A DNA stretch of 64,000 bases from Uloborus plumipes (Eukaryota; Arthropoda; Arachnida; Araneae; Uloboridae), in the NCBI GenBank assembly GCA_038373865.1, contig JAXGGA010001054.1, positions 107,626 through 171,625 on the forward strand, in the 5' to 3' direction. Under the pieces are notes generated by a model. That model made no database searches, was not told the DNA's origin, and was given only the letters and a program-made list of their open reading frames with translations. This document shows, in pieces, positions 39,405-51,763 of this stretch. The position numbers and the translations under genes are program-made. The stretch's first letter is position 1. Every line of letters begins with the position of its first letter.

Positions 39405-40738
39405 GAGCAAGAATCTGAGAAACTGTCACGCCTAGCATTATGAGGTGATTCATGACCTCTCAGATTTTCTCCCAAAAATTACCAAATGTTTATTATCTTA
39501 TTGAAAGACCAAATCCAGAATGTTTTGCTCTAAAGTTGAGTTGTTTAGTTTTTATGGATCCCTAAAGATGAAGGTGCGGCATCAAAAATTAAGCGGATTT
39601 TCAAGACATGGAAGTTGCCGTGAACAAAAACTCTTACCAGGAACTGTTTAACTCCAATTTTCTTTTTGTATATTAAATATAAAAGGTTGAAACTTTACAA
39701 AATGAATGTTAAATTTGTGGTAAGTTGTTGCCGTAAAGTCAGTGAAGGCCCTCAAAACAAGGCATTTTTGACGTTTTTTAGCGTTTTGGAGGTCCAAAAA
39801 CAGCTTGTACATTTCTGTTGGCACGGCAAAAGTAGTGTCGTTTGAGAGACCAGCGTAAGCATTTTAAAATAATGTATAAATAACCGAGGAAAGTTCAACG
39901 TGCTTTTAGTTGCGTAAGGCCGAAATATGAAAAATGTCATATTTTACCGATATTCAAACGGTCATAACTTCCTCTGCCAACAACATATTGAAATATTTTT
40001 TTTTGCCAATGTCATACTCTATTCTTTGTCTTAACAGAACAGTTGAGTCCTTTGAGGCGAAATGTGAAAAAAATTTTTACAAAAAATGTGCAGGAAAAAA
40101 TAATTTTTTTGTAAAAAAAAATTTCACATTTCGCCTCAAAGGACTCCACTGTTCTGTTAAGACAAAGAATAGAGTATGACATTAGCAAAAAAAATATTCC
40201 AATATGTTGTTGGCAGAGGAAGTTATGACCATTTGAATATCGGTAATATATGACATTTTTCATATTTCGGCCTTACGCAACTAAAAGCACGTTGAACTTT
40301 CCTCGGTTATTTATACATTATTTTAAAGTGCTTACGCTGGTCTTTCAAACGACACTACTTTTGCCGTGCCAACTAAAATCTACAAACTGTTTTTGGACCT
40401 CGAAAACACTAAAAAACGTCAAAAATGAATTGTTTTGAGGGCCTTCACTGACCTTACGGCAACAATTTACCACAAATTTAACATTCATTTTGTAAAGTTT
40501 CAACCTTCTATATTCCATATACAAAAAGAAAATTGGAGTCTTCCACGTCTTGAAAATCCGCTTAATTTTTGATGCCGCACCTTCATCTTTAGGGATCCAT
40601 AAAAACTAAACAACTCAACTTTAGAGCAAAACATTCTGGATTTGGTCTTTCATTAAGATAATAAACATTTGGTAATTTTTGGGAGAAAATCTGAGAGGTC
40701 ATGAATCACAGGCATGACACTCTCTCAGATTCTTGCTC
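39405..40738. mobile_element. foldback element of ~1.33 kb flanked by TTAA
   Basis: TTAA at 39401-39404 and 40739-40742 borders GAGCAAGAATCTGAGA and its invert. The two halves are inverted copies over nearly the whole length, meeting near 40095 with only a few bases of loop. Mirror-image ORFs (39934-40179 plus, 40012-40263 minus; 39752-39940 minus, 40250-40438 plus) are simply the same frames read from each arm. The TTAA flank suggests piggyBac-type targeting, although the ends do not begin CCC. Confidence 0.75.
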
Positions 40739-40742
40739 TTAA

Positions 40743-43303
40743 TCATTATTTCTAAGTTCTTTAGTGTTTGTCAGAGGCAACAAATGACATGCGCAATGAG
40801 CTTACTAAGTGTGTGTTATGCAGCACTTTAGCCAGTTTCATTCTGATAAGCAGCCACTCTATAACATCGTTATTTTTGACCTATTTGTAACAACGATGTT
40901 GTAATTTTTCTGTGCTTGAACCTGGACTATAATAAGTCACATTATCACTACTTTTCAGGAGAAAGTAAAAGTGCTTGTATGGTGTATATATAGGTTGGGA
41001 CTCACGCTCAAATAATACTGGTGAATAATTATGAAGGAATTGGTTTAATAGAATTGCAGGGGCTGCATTGAGCTTCTTGCCATTTGCAGACCCAGTGCAT
41101 TCCCCGAGACTGTCATCCACTCTTTCACGTGGCACCACCATTGGTGGAATGTCACTGCCACGAGAATTTTGACGCTCAGTTTCCCCACAAGGTGGAGACA
41201 CCTGGGCCCTATTCGATGCGAAACTGCACTAGGAATTTAATTATGCCAAGAGATACTATAAGCCAAACAAGTACTCGAGATTCTTTTACAAGCCGCATAA
41301 TCATACGACATAGACGCGGTCGATTTTCTGCATCATAAAAATCCACCGACTGGAGTCGGGTTTGATCCAATGCCTTTGGGCGTGATAGGCCAGCGTCTTG
41401 TGAAACATGTTATACCCTTCTGTCGGCTGAAGTAATAACCTGAAAATCGTCATTTTTGGACTAATGTTATTCCGGCCCTCAGGTACAGATTTCTGAGATG
41501 CAGATGTAAATTTCAGTCTGGTTTGACAACCAGATGCGGCTTAGTGTAATCCGAGAAGCATTTTTATAGATCAAAGGAAATCAAATAATCTAAATAGTGA
41601 ATAATTAGAAGAACAGCAGTAATGTGGAAATTTGTGGAGCTTTGAAACAAAAGTTTTATTAGAAGGGAACGCTGTTGGTTTCAAACTGAAGCTTTTCTTG
41701 ACATGTAACAATATGTCACTACGACAGTCAATGCCACTTGCATTAAGAAACGTGCAGTAAAGTCCTCGTTACTTTGTGCCACTTCTTTTTTTTTTTTTTT
41801 TTATTGTACAACGAAGCTCATAAAGAACAGAAATCTTTATGACCTCGCTAGAAAATGCATCGCTGTTCATAGCTTTTTAGTTTATGCGACTTAGAAACAA
41901 AAAAATCTTGTGTTGACTTACTACCATATTACTTCCTTTTAGGTTTAACTCTTTATGTCACAAATAAATTTAAAAATGAATTTATATATATATATTGGTA
42001 TTTTGAATTGAAAATACATCAAAAACACATTTTTTACAGAGTGTAAAAATTTTGAAAATTTTGGGGGTCTAAGGCCCCCTTCGCCCTAGGGCCCGCGCCC
42101 CCAAGAAAACTGTTTCTGATCGTAGGTACCATCTGTCGGCCTCTCAGCGAAGTACAAGGAGTGGTTCTCAAAAGTTTCAGCAGTATTTCAGCCATGTAGG
42201 ATTCATAATACTAAATTAATATAAGCGGGACTTCTGAGTCCGGTCGGCTTAAAGGGTAAATTTCATTATAGATGCCTTAAGTGCTATAATAGTGCTCTAG
42301 AGTAAGCAAGAAAACAATTCAAAATTGTACACCCCTAGTTTGTCACGAATCAATGCAAAACAAATTGTTTTTACAATGATTCATCTCATAAGTATTAGCA
42401 ATTTTAACATCATTCAGTGGATTATTCGCAAAATATTGCCAATGGAGCGAAATCGAACTCAAATTCAAAAAAAAAAAAATTTGCTGAATTTGTCGTCAGC
42501 AGAATTCTATTCCAACTCTCTATCATAATATGTATATTTTTTTCAAGGTTTTTTTTTTTTTTTTTTTTCATTGATTTATTTTATTTATTTTATAATTGTG
42601 TGTACGGCGCAAAATGTCAGTAATATTACATCAAACGTCAAAAGTAAGACATCATTTTAATGATTTTTCACCGCTATCAGCGAAAAACAGACAAACAATT
42701 CACATTTTTGCTGTTATTCAAAAAATTACTAAAAAACTTGTTTTGCATTCCTTCTGTCAAGTCCTAATGCTTTGCACGGGTCATCTCGTCTTTTCTACAA
42801 CTAAGAAAGAAAACCAGTATTTTGTCAAAATCAACCTTCTACACTGAACGCACGGTTTAACTTCATTTATGTTTTACGAAACTGAAAATATTTTAGGCAG
42901 AAAGAGAGCTATTATTTCTTTCTTTCCTTTAAATATGCATTTATGTCAATTGTAACTTAGCAGTTTAAGCAAAAAAAAAATCATATGATTTCTACTCCCC
43001 AAATGACTTTTTTGATCGATTTTTTTCTTCCAAGATACCATCTTTTAATAACGTCACGCAAAAGTACTATTAAATCTACCAATTTGATAGAATACGGAGC
43101 AATTACTTTTTATGGATCGCTAAAACTTGTGATCGGACAGTGTTGTTCTGGAGAATTTTTATGAAGTAAGCAGTTTTTAGGAATTGTTTAAAGAATCAAT
43201 ATAATGTTTTGTCTAGATGCTTGAGTCCCCCAAAATAATAACAATAATGTTGGATTATATTGATTTTATTTAAATACTAATCTAAAGAGAATTTCTCTAA
43301 TTC
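40743..43303. other. intergenic DNA with a possible SINE at ~41300-41440
   Basis: Apart from the SINE-like segment listed separately, long T runs (41787-41802, 42549-42568) and a GGGGGTCT...GGCCCCC block near 42060, I see no supported feature. Confidence 0.4.
41330..41440 (-). repeat. possible tRNA-derived SINE fragment
   Basis: The minus strand reads ACGCTGGCCTATCACGCCCA followed by TTGGATCAAACCCGAC. This resembles an anticodon arm plus a B-box (GATCAAACC fits GWTCRANNC). The A-box side is poorly preserved, so this is tentative. Confidence 0.35.
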
Positions 43304-44129
43304 CTGACAGACAAATGCGGGTTTTTTTCTGTAAAGATTGCATATTTTTACGAAACAGATTTTTATGTATCAAACCATTGTACACGAACCCTTAAACGGC
43401 TGTAAAACCTTTTGATATATTATAACAGTGAAAAGTATTGTATAGTAAATAACTGTTGTATAATTTAACTGACAGACAAATGCGGTTTTTTCTGTAAAGA
43501 TTGCATATTTTTACGAAACAGATTTTTAAACATTAAACAATGGGGGAGTTTCCTTCTGTCAAAACTACTACTTTTTGTTACTGAAATTGATAGAATGATA
43601 TAAAAAAATAACATGGGCCCGGAAAATACTTTAATTTTCCCAACAGTTTATTTTTTATTAATTTTTTAAAATACCTTACCTTGAAAACGGGGCATGGTTT
43701 TTGTGACGTCAGTGGTGCACCTATCAGCTCTCTTTCCAATAATAACACCATTTTGCTTGACTTGAGTTGTCCAATCGCAGGAATCGATGACGGTCACGAC
43801 CTTCGTCATCTCACTACAATCAATTAGATTTCACGCTTACGTGCACCACTGACGTCATGCGCAGATGTTTTTTTTTTTTTTTTTTTTTCGGAATAGCATC
43901 TGCGCACCGGTTAAAATAATTCATAAAAAATATATAACTGTGTCAAAAAATAAAAAAATGGTCAATTCCTATGTTTTGAAGCATGTTCTTTCAAAAAAAA
44001 AATACTTTTGAAATTTCGGAAACTCCCCATTGTACACGATACACGAACCCTTAAACGGCAGTAAAACCTATTGATATATTATAACGGTGAAAAGTATTGT
44101 ATAGTAAATAACTGTTGTATAATTTAACT
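43304..44129. repeat. 165-bp tandem duplication, second unit split by an insertion
   Basis: Unit 1 (43304-43468) begins CTGACAGACAAATGCGG and ends TAATTTAA. Unit 2 begins identically at 43469, breaks at about 43540, and resumes at about 44031 with TGTACACGA before ACCCTTAAACGGC, running to 44128. Unit 2 retains small differences, so the duplication is not brand new. Confidence 0.75.
43539..44031. mobile_element. ~490-bp insertion with AATGGGGAGTTTCC ends
   Basis: Inverted ends AATGGGGGAGTTTCC and GGAAACTCCCCATT bracket the insertion that splits the second 165-bp unit. Inside, TGACGTCAGTGGTGCAC (about 43703) is mirrored by GTGCACCACTGACGTCA (about 43840), and GCGCAGATG is mirrored by CATCTGCGC around a ~20-nt T run. 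No ORF. A target duplication is not clear. Confidence 0.6.
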
Positions 44130-46590
44130 TAAAAGTTAGGTATCGGTATAAGAGCAGCTACGCCGGATTATTTATTTCGCTAAAAACAATACTGTTCCTT
44201 TGTTGTTTTCTTGCAAATACACTAATTTTATAACAAGAATTAATATTTTCAACCGCATCGAATAATTTTTGCACCATCGAATTTTTAGACCCCCCCCCCC
44301 CCCCATGAACCCAGATTAATTATGTGTATTTTATGCTGTATTCTTTATCTCTGTCAAGGAGATTTATGACAAAAGGCGGATTAAACGATTCCATCGGCTA
44401 AAATATCAAGGACTGAGGAAAGTAGATTTGCAACGCCTAGAACGTAGAGAGTTGGATGTTGATTCTGCACTAAAAAGAGACTTCTGCCCAAGATAAAATT
44501 CTGCCCAGTACCCCCAGTTCTCCCCCCCCCCCCCATCTTAAGAATGTTCAAGGTCGGGCGTCTTCTTATCTGAGTTTCGTTTAATCCCGATAAGTTAACA
44601 TACTTCATGCGTCTTTAGTACTAAGAGCATTCAAACAAAGATGAGTTTCGTTTTTTTTGAAACTATAAATTGCAAACTATATAGATGAATACACGCAAAA
44701 TACCTCTAACAGGAGCTGTGATTTACTGCTTTGAAGGGGTGAATTTACGGTAAATGCATTTTTTGTATTCCAAATGAAAAAAATATCCGTTTCATTTAAT
44801 ATTCATTATTTTACTAGTAGACGTTATTGTTACATTTCTAACGATAAGAGCGGAACGATTTTCCTATTTTCTTTTAAGTTTTATCGACATTAGGAGAAAA
44901 TGAGTTGCCAAAGAAAGTGACACTACTAGCAGAATTTTGGCTTGATTTAGAAATATTTCACTTATTTGTTGATGTAAAATGAGAATATGAGCTCGCTTCT
45001 ATCAGCCCTATGTCAAAAAAAAAAAATGTTGTAATATTTTTTTTAAAAAATCTTGAAAACACGGTATATTGCACACGAGTTAACAACAGATTGCTGGTGA
45101 AAATACTTCTCACATTATAAATGTTTATTCAAATTACATTAGTAGGTATAATTAAGATTAAAAATGAAATGTATTATACTTATAATATAGTTTTAATGTA
45201 TATTTACACTTTTAAGGCACAAAACTGACAGGGGAGTGACGCCAGAGATGTGACAAAATCAGACATTTCCTACAAAACAACATCACGCTTTCTTCTTACC
45301 AGAATTTCACGTAATCCATGATGTCTGCACACAATAAACATTGTATACTTGCGTTTAGGTAACGATGCAATAAAAAAACTTCTACTTACTTAGAGAAATA
45401 CTACAGCGACTCGCACAAGTGCGCTTGGTAGTACTTTCAATGGGTACTGCTATAATATAATTTGAATTTTGTTCAAACCTCTTAGCTTGCTTTCAACTTT
45501 AATTAGTATTAAGTTGAAAGCAAGTAGTCAAAAGTCTATTTTAAAAATATTTTTAAAATTTTATAAATGAAATAAGTTTTAATGCTAGTATAATTTTGTT
45601 GAAAAACACTGTGCCATATTAGCAAAAATTTAACATCGAACATGTCTGTATAAAAACAATTATTTGGTCAGGACAGGAGAGTAGACATTTATGGGTATTT
45701 TCAGCTATTAATGCTTAAGTTAAATAGTTATAGGTAATTAACTGTGTGGTCTATATAAAAGACAATATTTAATATTTAAGCATTCTTAAAAACATAGTAA
45801 TAACATTAATATCATTAATTTCACATTAAGTTTTTTTATGGGCCGTCTAAATTTAAAGCCTACATTTACCCATATATTAATATACAATAGAAGCATGTAC
45901 ATGCACGCGCTCACACACACACCACCACACACATTCATACACAAATGTAGAGAAATCCGTGAAAATATATACAAATCCAACTGTTAGAAGCTAAATTCTC
46001 AAAGCTTATGGTCCTTCTTAGATTTTGATTCTGAGGAACCTCAATATTTCTACAGTTTTATCCTTTCAGTTTCTGACATTTCGACAGATTTGTATCGAAT
46101 TTTGAAATGTGCTTTGTATGAAAGTGCAGTCCTTCAACACAATCGTTCACTTTTTTCCCATCACATGCCGTTTTATTTGCTATTTTCTTGTTTCTTACAC
46201 TACAATGTTAAACTATATTTATACGGTAAAAAAAGAATGCTTTCACAGCAGTCCAAAGCAAACAACTAAAAATTCCAGGCATGGATGTGAAAGAGTAAAA
46301 TAAAAGAAGTGTGTTTATATTTTTGTTGACGTTTCAGCGCTTTCTTAAGAAAAGTTTCTCAAAACATGAAAAATCACCCGGCCGCTATTGTGCGATGCTT
46401 CAATTTTTACATTACGACATAGAAGTGGTTTTGAATGGAATGAAGATTGGTAATGGAAGATTCATAAGTGTGGCAGAAAAATCTGTACCCTTGGATGTAC
46501 AGATATATACAATGTACGATTAGGTTTTAAAAATCGAAAGATAATTTATTTAGTAAGAACTCGTATATCTTCTTCTCTTTTTACTAGCAG
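44130..46590. other. intergenic DNA with one perfect hairpin
   Basis: No supported gene. A perfect 14-bp stem (CTTGCTTTCAACTT / AAGTTGAAAGCAAG, 45486-45499 and 45511-45524) with an 11-nt loop stands out. A C-run lies at 44289-44304 and another near 44521. Short frames such as 44381-44608 lack domains. Confidence 0.4.
45486..45524. repeat. perfect 14-bp stem hairpin
   Basis: CTTGCTTTCAACTT and its exact invert are separated by 11 nt. No U-tract or gene context shows a function. It could be a MITE stub. Confidence 0.5.
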
Positions 46591-47009
46591 TACTCGCACG
46601 GCTTTGCCCGTGGTATAAAATTAAAAGGTCATTTGGTAATAAATTGATATGAGAGATAAAATACTCAATTTTAGTTGCAATCCAATTGTAATTCCGTAAA
46701 GGTATGACATAAAAAAAAGGCCAAAAGAGAAAATAAGAACAACTTTGTTGCTTACAGAAACCAACAGAAATTTTACCAAAGAAGAAGGTAGTTTTCTTTC
46801 CTATCTTTGAAAACAAAATAATTCATTTTCGAAATGAAACATTTTAGGAAGAACGTTGCAATACCGCAATTTATACAATATTATAATTTACCGAGTTTTG
46901 ATTCCTTAAAAAATGAAAAAAGAAAAGCATACGATTTTTTCCCAACAGAAAAAATTGTTCATTTAACTAATTTTAATAAGGCTTGGAGTTTGGATTACAA
47001 CAAAAACAA

Positions 47010-48575
47010 ATTAGTCTGGAAGCAATTGGTTTCCCGTGCGCTTTTTGAGATACAATTATGGCAATTGGCTTTTCTGAAAGATATTGGCACCAGGAATACG
47101 AATTCGGATGTTTCCGGCCCCAAAAATAGTGCAGGGGGCATAGGGGGGGGGCCTAAGGGGTGGCCAAAGTTTCTTTACTAAAATAATTATGTCTTCATTA
47201 TTTCATGGCTTAGAACCAGTTTTCAAAGTGTAAAATGCTTAATCCACATAATAATAACATTATGATGCATAAAAAGCTGAATTCAAATTGCTGACACGTG
47301 TTTCAGAGCTATTAAGCTCTTTTTTCCGTGTATAAGATGATAACTTATGAATCAAAATTCATCCGGCTGAAGGTGTTTTTTTCATTGAATAGAGGTGCCT
47401 TCTTATCAAGTCCATCATTTAGACAAGCAAGGCGGGAGAGGGGGGGGTGCCGAGACCCACCCCTTTTTAGAAACAAAATGCAAATGCACATTTGTGTACG
47501 CATTTATGCTTCAACACATAGTATACATTGCATTTGCATTTTGCTCGGGACTGTAATCGTCCCCCCCCCCGAAGGGATGAGTGGGTTGAAACATTAATAT
47601 TTTTATTTATTAATTTATATCATTTGATCAGGGAGGGATTCAATTGCCCCGCTAATCTGATAACTTGTCCTCTTAAATAGCAATTTTGTTTCGTCATTTT
47701 TCACCAACCACAATTTTCTGTAGCTTAAAGCACTGCTAAAGGAAGTTTTTACAGCCACAAATGTGCTTTAAATAATATAAGTCAGTGATACTCATCGTGA
47801 GTGTACCTCATTATACATTTTCATCTGCATTTATGTGCAAACAAAATAGTTAAATAAAAATATAAAAGTAGAACTATAATTACAAATAACAACACACACG
47901 CAAGTCATTTGACAGTAGCATTTGAAAGAAAATGTAATAGATATATTTAAATCAACCCATGAATTAATTTTTCATATTCTTGATCGTTTCAAAAAGACAT
48001 TGCTAGGAAGAATTTTAAAACAATAAGTCAAATAATAATAATATATAATACAAATTAAAAATCAGTTTCATTATCAGATTCATCTGAACTGCTCTCCTCA
48101 TACCAGTTAAAACAGTGATTTTCATCATCTACATCCAAACATTCACACATGTCCGTGCATGGAAATCCGTTACGTCTGCATTTGCACAGCAGTGTAGAAC
48201 ATTTACTTTTTTTGCATGAGCATTTTACCAGTTCTAGAATCGCCTGTGGAGCAGGTTCCATTCTGGTCATCTGGGGAACAAATCTGCTGTCTTGCATTTC
48301 CCAACCATAACCAGCATCTGGCTGTGGAATATTCGGACATGCAATGACATCATTTTGCCATATCATGGCCTGATAATGTGCTCTCATGATGGCATAGCGA
48401 AGAGCTGATTGTGTTGGTGGCATCTTCTCTGATTCGGCAATTTTCTTTTGAAATAACATGAACCGAACAGAGCCAACATCTGATTTAGAACAGTTTGGCA
48501 GGTAAATTTTGCAAACAAACTGTTCTAATGCACCAAAAATATCTTCAGATGGTGTAGAATTAATTCCTAAATTTA
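47010..48575 (-). repeat. left arm of a 1.57-kb inverted duplication (uninterrupted)
   Basis: This arm is the reverse complement of the sum of four right-arm pieces: 48992-49344, 52648-52830, 54502-54735 and about 61276-62090. Anchors include GTGCGCTTTTTGAGATACAA (left) versus the invert of TTGTATCACAAAAAGCGC (right), the AAGCACATTTGTGGCTGTAA block, and the CXC-coding part. The summed right pieces (about 1585 bp) match the left length (about 1566 bp). No target duplication is visible at the outer edges. Confidence 0.8.
48055..48575 (-). pseudogene. C-terminal fragment of a CXC-type cysteine-cluster protein (left arm)
   Basis: The minus strand encodes the C-terminal ~170 residues of the same protein whose middle lies at 48585-49344. 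It includes PNCSKSDVGSVRFMLFQ, PTQSALRYAIMRAHYQA, and the cysteine cluster CSCKKSKCSTLLCKC then CTDMCEC. An acidic Ser/Glu/Asp tail and a normal stop at 48055 follow. The cysteine spacing resembles tesmin/TSO1-like CXC motifs, known as DNA-binding cysteine clusters. This fragment is open but has no upstream half on its strand, because the inversion breakpoint (about 48575) cuts it. It is therefore a truncated copy. The first Met in frame (48459) is internal, not a real start. Confidence 0.7.
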
Positions 48576-50457
48576 CCTATTATTGTGGCATGGCGAGATG
48601 AAGCGGCAGCAACTCATATCTCAGTACAGCACCTACGAAGCACACACGAGGAAGCTGACACAAAATTAATATTACACGCTGCTGATGCAACTTTACGAGG
48701 TGCCTCTACTATTCATATTTACTCTCCAGATACAGATGTTGTTGTATTGGCTCTTCGGCGATACCCCATGCTATGCTCCAGAACATCGTGCATAGTAGGG
48801 AGCGGTAAAAGAAAAAGACAGATTGCTCTCAAACCAATATATAATGCTTTAGGAGAAGAAAAGGTAAAAGCCTTGCCTGGCTTTCATGCATTTACTGGAT
48901 GCGACACTACAGGAGCGTTTGCTGGAAAAGGTAAACTCTCCTGTTGGAAAGCCTTGCAGCAGTCTGATAAAAATATTTTGCAAGCTTTTGCAAATTTAGG
49001 AATTAATTCTACACCATCTGAAGATATTTTTGGTGCATTAGAACAGTTTGTTTGCAAAATTTACCTGCCAAACTGTTCTAAATCAGATGTTGGCTCTGTT
49101 CGGTTCATGTTATTTCAAAAGAAAATTGCCGAATCAGAGAAGATGCCACCAACACAATCAGCTCTTCGCTATGCCATCATGAGAGCACATTATCAGGCCA
49201 TGATATGGCAAAATGATGTCATTGCATGTCCGAATATTCCACAGCCAGATGCTGGTTATGGTTGGGAAATGCAAGACAGCAGATTTGTTCCCCAGATGAC
49301 CAGAATGGTACCTGCTCCACAGGCGATTCTAGAACTGGTAAAATTAAGGCTCGACCGATGCATCGGCGCCGATGGTTGTAAATTTTTCCATCGGCCCATC
49401 GGCCTCAAAAATATCTAAATGCCGATGCAAGGCCGATGTTTTTTTATTCTTTTTAGGTTTTCTTAAGAGAGAGAATTCTATTTTCTCTATTTTTTACTTT
49501 ACAATTAAAAGTATGTTCAGCATGTGGCTTGAAATCAGGCAGCAAACGGTACTAACACAGTTCTGGGTTTTGGAATTTTCCGAATCGGGCAAATACCGAC
49601 ATTTTCACAACACAGCAGACACTTTCCGAGTGATCGCTTTGATGCGAATTTTAAGAACTACCGAAAAGCGGAACCGGAAGTTTTGTCCGTTATTGGGAGG
49701 TTTTCGCTATTAGGGAGGATATTGCTATTTCAGATTTTGCCTATTAGTTTAAGGCAGAATTATAATATTGAATATGTTCCATTGCCATCTTGCACAACGA
49801 TACTGATAGTTTGTGTATTATTTACTATATCTCGCTTGAACTCATATCATAATTATTTACCCCCCCCCCCCTTATCTCTTTTACCGTATCTTTCTATTAG
49901 AAGCATAGTTCGCCTGCCTACGCATTTTTCTCCACTGTTCTATGATAATCTATGAGATATTTTCATTGAAAAATTACAATTGTAAATATGTCGACGGCCT
50001 CTATAACTTACTATCATATACTCATTACTCAAGTCTATTTTATTTAAACTATATCAGGGGTGGGATACGATGGATACAATTTCGGAGCAGCTAAAATTCT
50101 GTTTTGGAGAGGAAAAATAATTATTTTGGAGCATACTGGAGGAAAAAAAAACACCGTCTTGGAGCAGGCTGAAGCAGGAAAATTACAATTTTAGCGCGAC
50201 TGAAGCAAAAAAAAAAAAAAGAATGCCATTTTGATGCAAGATTCAGCAAAATAAAAATCAAATTAGGAGCAAAAGTAGCAAAAAAAAAAAAAAGGTGCAA
50301 GCTGACTCTTTTTTTTTTCATGGTTATTTATTTTTCAATAAAATAAGTTATGTAACTGTCGCAGCTTTCAACGAACATGCAAGCATTTATGTTCATGTAT
50401 TTTAAATAAGTATAGCGAAATTCAAGCTATGACTTAGTATTGTGATTTATCTGTTGC

Positions 50458-51763
50458 CTTTTTAGCCTACTTTCCCGTTAAAAAGGAAAAAAAAAACAGA
50501 AAAAGCATTAAAAGTGGTTTAATGCATCATAAAATTATCACCAGGTCCAAAAAAAAAGTCAAACAGAAATAAAAACATTTAAAAAAAATCGAAAAATTAA
50601 AATTTGGAAAGTAGGGTTTTGAGATGGGGAATTTGTGTGTCGGTCTGTCTGCCCCCCCCCCCCCCAATAACTTTTTTGAATGAACATTCCGATTTGAACA
50701 AACTTTTTTTTTTTTGTTGGAAAGAACTCGGCGAGTACAGCTCATTCCCATATTTGATTTTTCGATTTGAACAATTTTTGGTGAAACTTTGAACCGTTCA
50801 AACAACCTGTCCCGCGATACTAACTTTTTAGTGAACAGTCCGATTTGAACAAACTTTTTTTTGTTCGAAAGATCTTATCAAGGATACTTCATTCCCGTAT
50901 TTAAATTTCCGATTTAAACAATTTTTCGTTAAACATTGAACCGTTCAAACAAGCTGTCACCCCTAATAACTTTTGAGTGAACAGTCCGATTTAAACAAAC
51001 TTTTTTTTTGTTCGAAAGATCTCGGCAAGGATACTTCATTACCGTATTTAAATTTTCAATTTGAACAATTTTTTGTTCAACATTGAACCGTTCAAACAAC
51101 CTTTCCCCACCTAATAACTTTTAAGTGAACAGTCCGAATTGAATAAACTTTTTTTGTTCGAAAGATCTCGGCGAGGACACCTCATTCCCATATTTCGCTT
51201 TTTGATTTGAACCATTTTTCGTTCAATATTGAACCGTTCAGAAAAAGACTTAACATTGCGCCTACGGGGAAATTTAAGTTTAATGTAGATCCTGAACTTA
51301 AAGGCGGATTTCCTTCAAACTAACTTTGTTAGAAAATGGTTTTGATAAATAATGTATGTAAAGTACTTTTCTGAATAAGCTGCAGTGAGGACTCTGCTTC
51401 CCACTCCTTGACTTTGACTCCGACTCCGCAAACATGGCAGAAATGCAGGCTCAGAAAAAAATTACCCATTCCTACCATTATAATTTTAGAGCTTTCGACT
51501 TCGACTGACGAATATAATTGTTTAAAAGATGCAACAACTTTATTTATTTATTTTATTTTTTTTTTGTTTACTTTTTAAATGCCTTTTTCATCAGATAGAA
51601 TCTGCCTATTTGGTTTTTTAGAAACCAGCTTTATGCGCTAAAAAGGTACGTTTGACGTAATTTGCCGTCTCAAATAGTTAAAAGCATATTGATCAGATGC
51701 TAGAATACCGATGTCGATGTACGGAAAAGTAGGCTCGTTTAGTTCTTGACAGATCTTCCTGCT
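50458..51763 (+). mobile_element. family-A repeat copy 3 (nested in the hAT-like element)
   Basis: Same orientation as copy 1. It starts CTTTTTAGCCTACTTTCCCG and ends near AGGCTCGTTTAGTTCTTGAC. It contains four to five ~147-bp tandem units (50665-51240) and a short (GTCT)n tract at 50638-50652. It is shorter than copies 1 and 2 because the segment after the tandem block is reduced. Confidence 0.6.
50665..51240. repeat. tandem ~147-bp repeats in family-A copy 3
   Basis: CTAATAACTTTT(G/A)AGTGAACAG blocks recur near 50668, 50817, 50964 and 51112, giving spacings close to 148 bp as in the other copies. Confidence 0.7.

Noticed and set aside
39934..40263. Two near-identical overlapping ORFs on opposite strands
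   Set aside because: They are mirror images from the two arms of the foldback element, not genes.
46834..47181. 115-codon plus-strand ORF
   Set aside because: It crosses the palindrome boundary and ends in a G-run repeat; composition is AT-driven and no domain is visible.
48585..48587. GTG as translation start of the HEEADT/CXC gene
   Set aside because: The homologous protein continues upstream; the frame is cut at the inversion junction, so no true start exists here.
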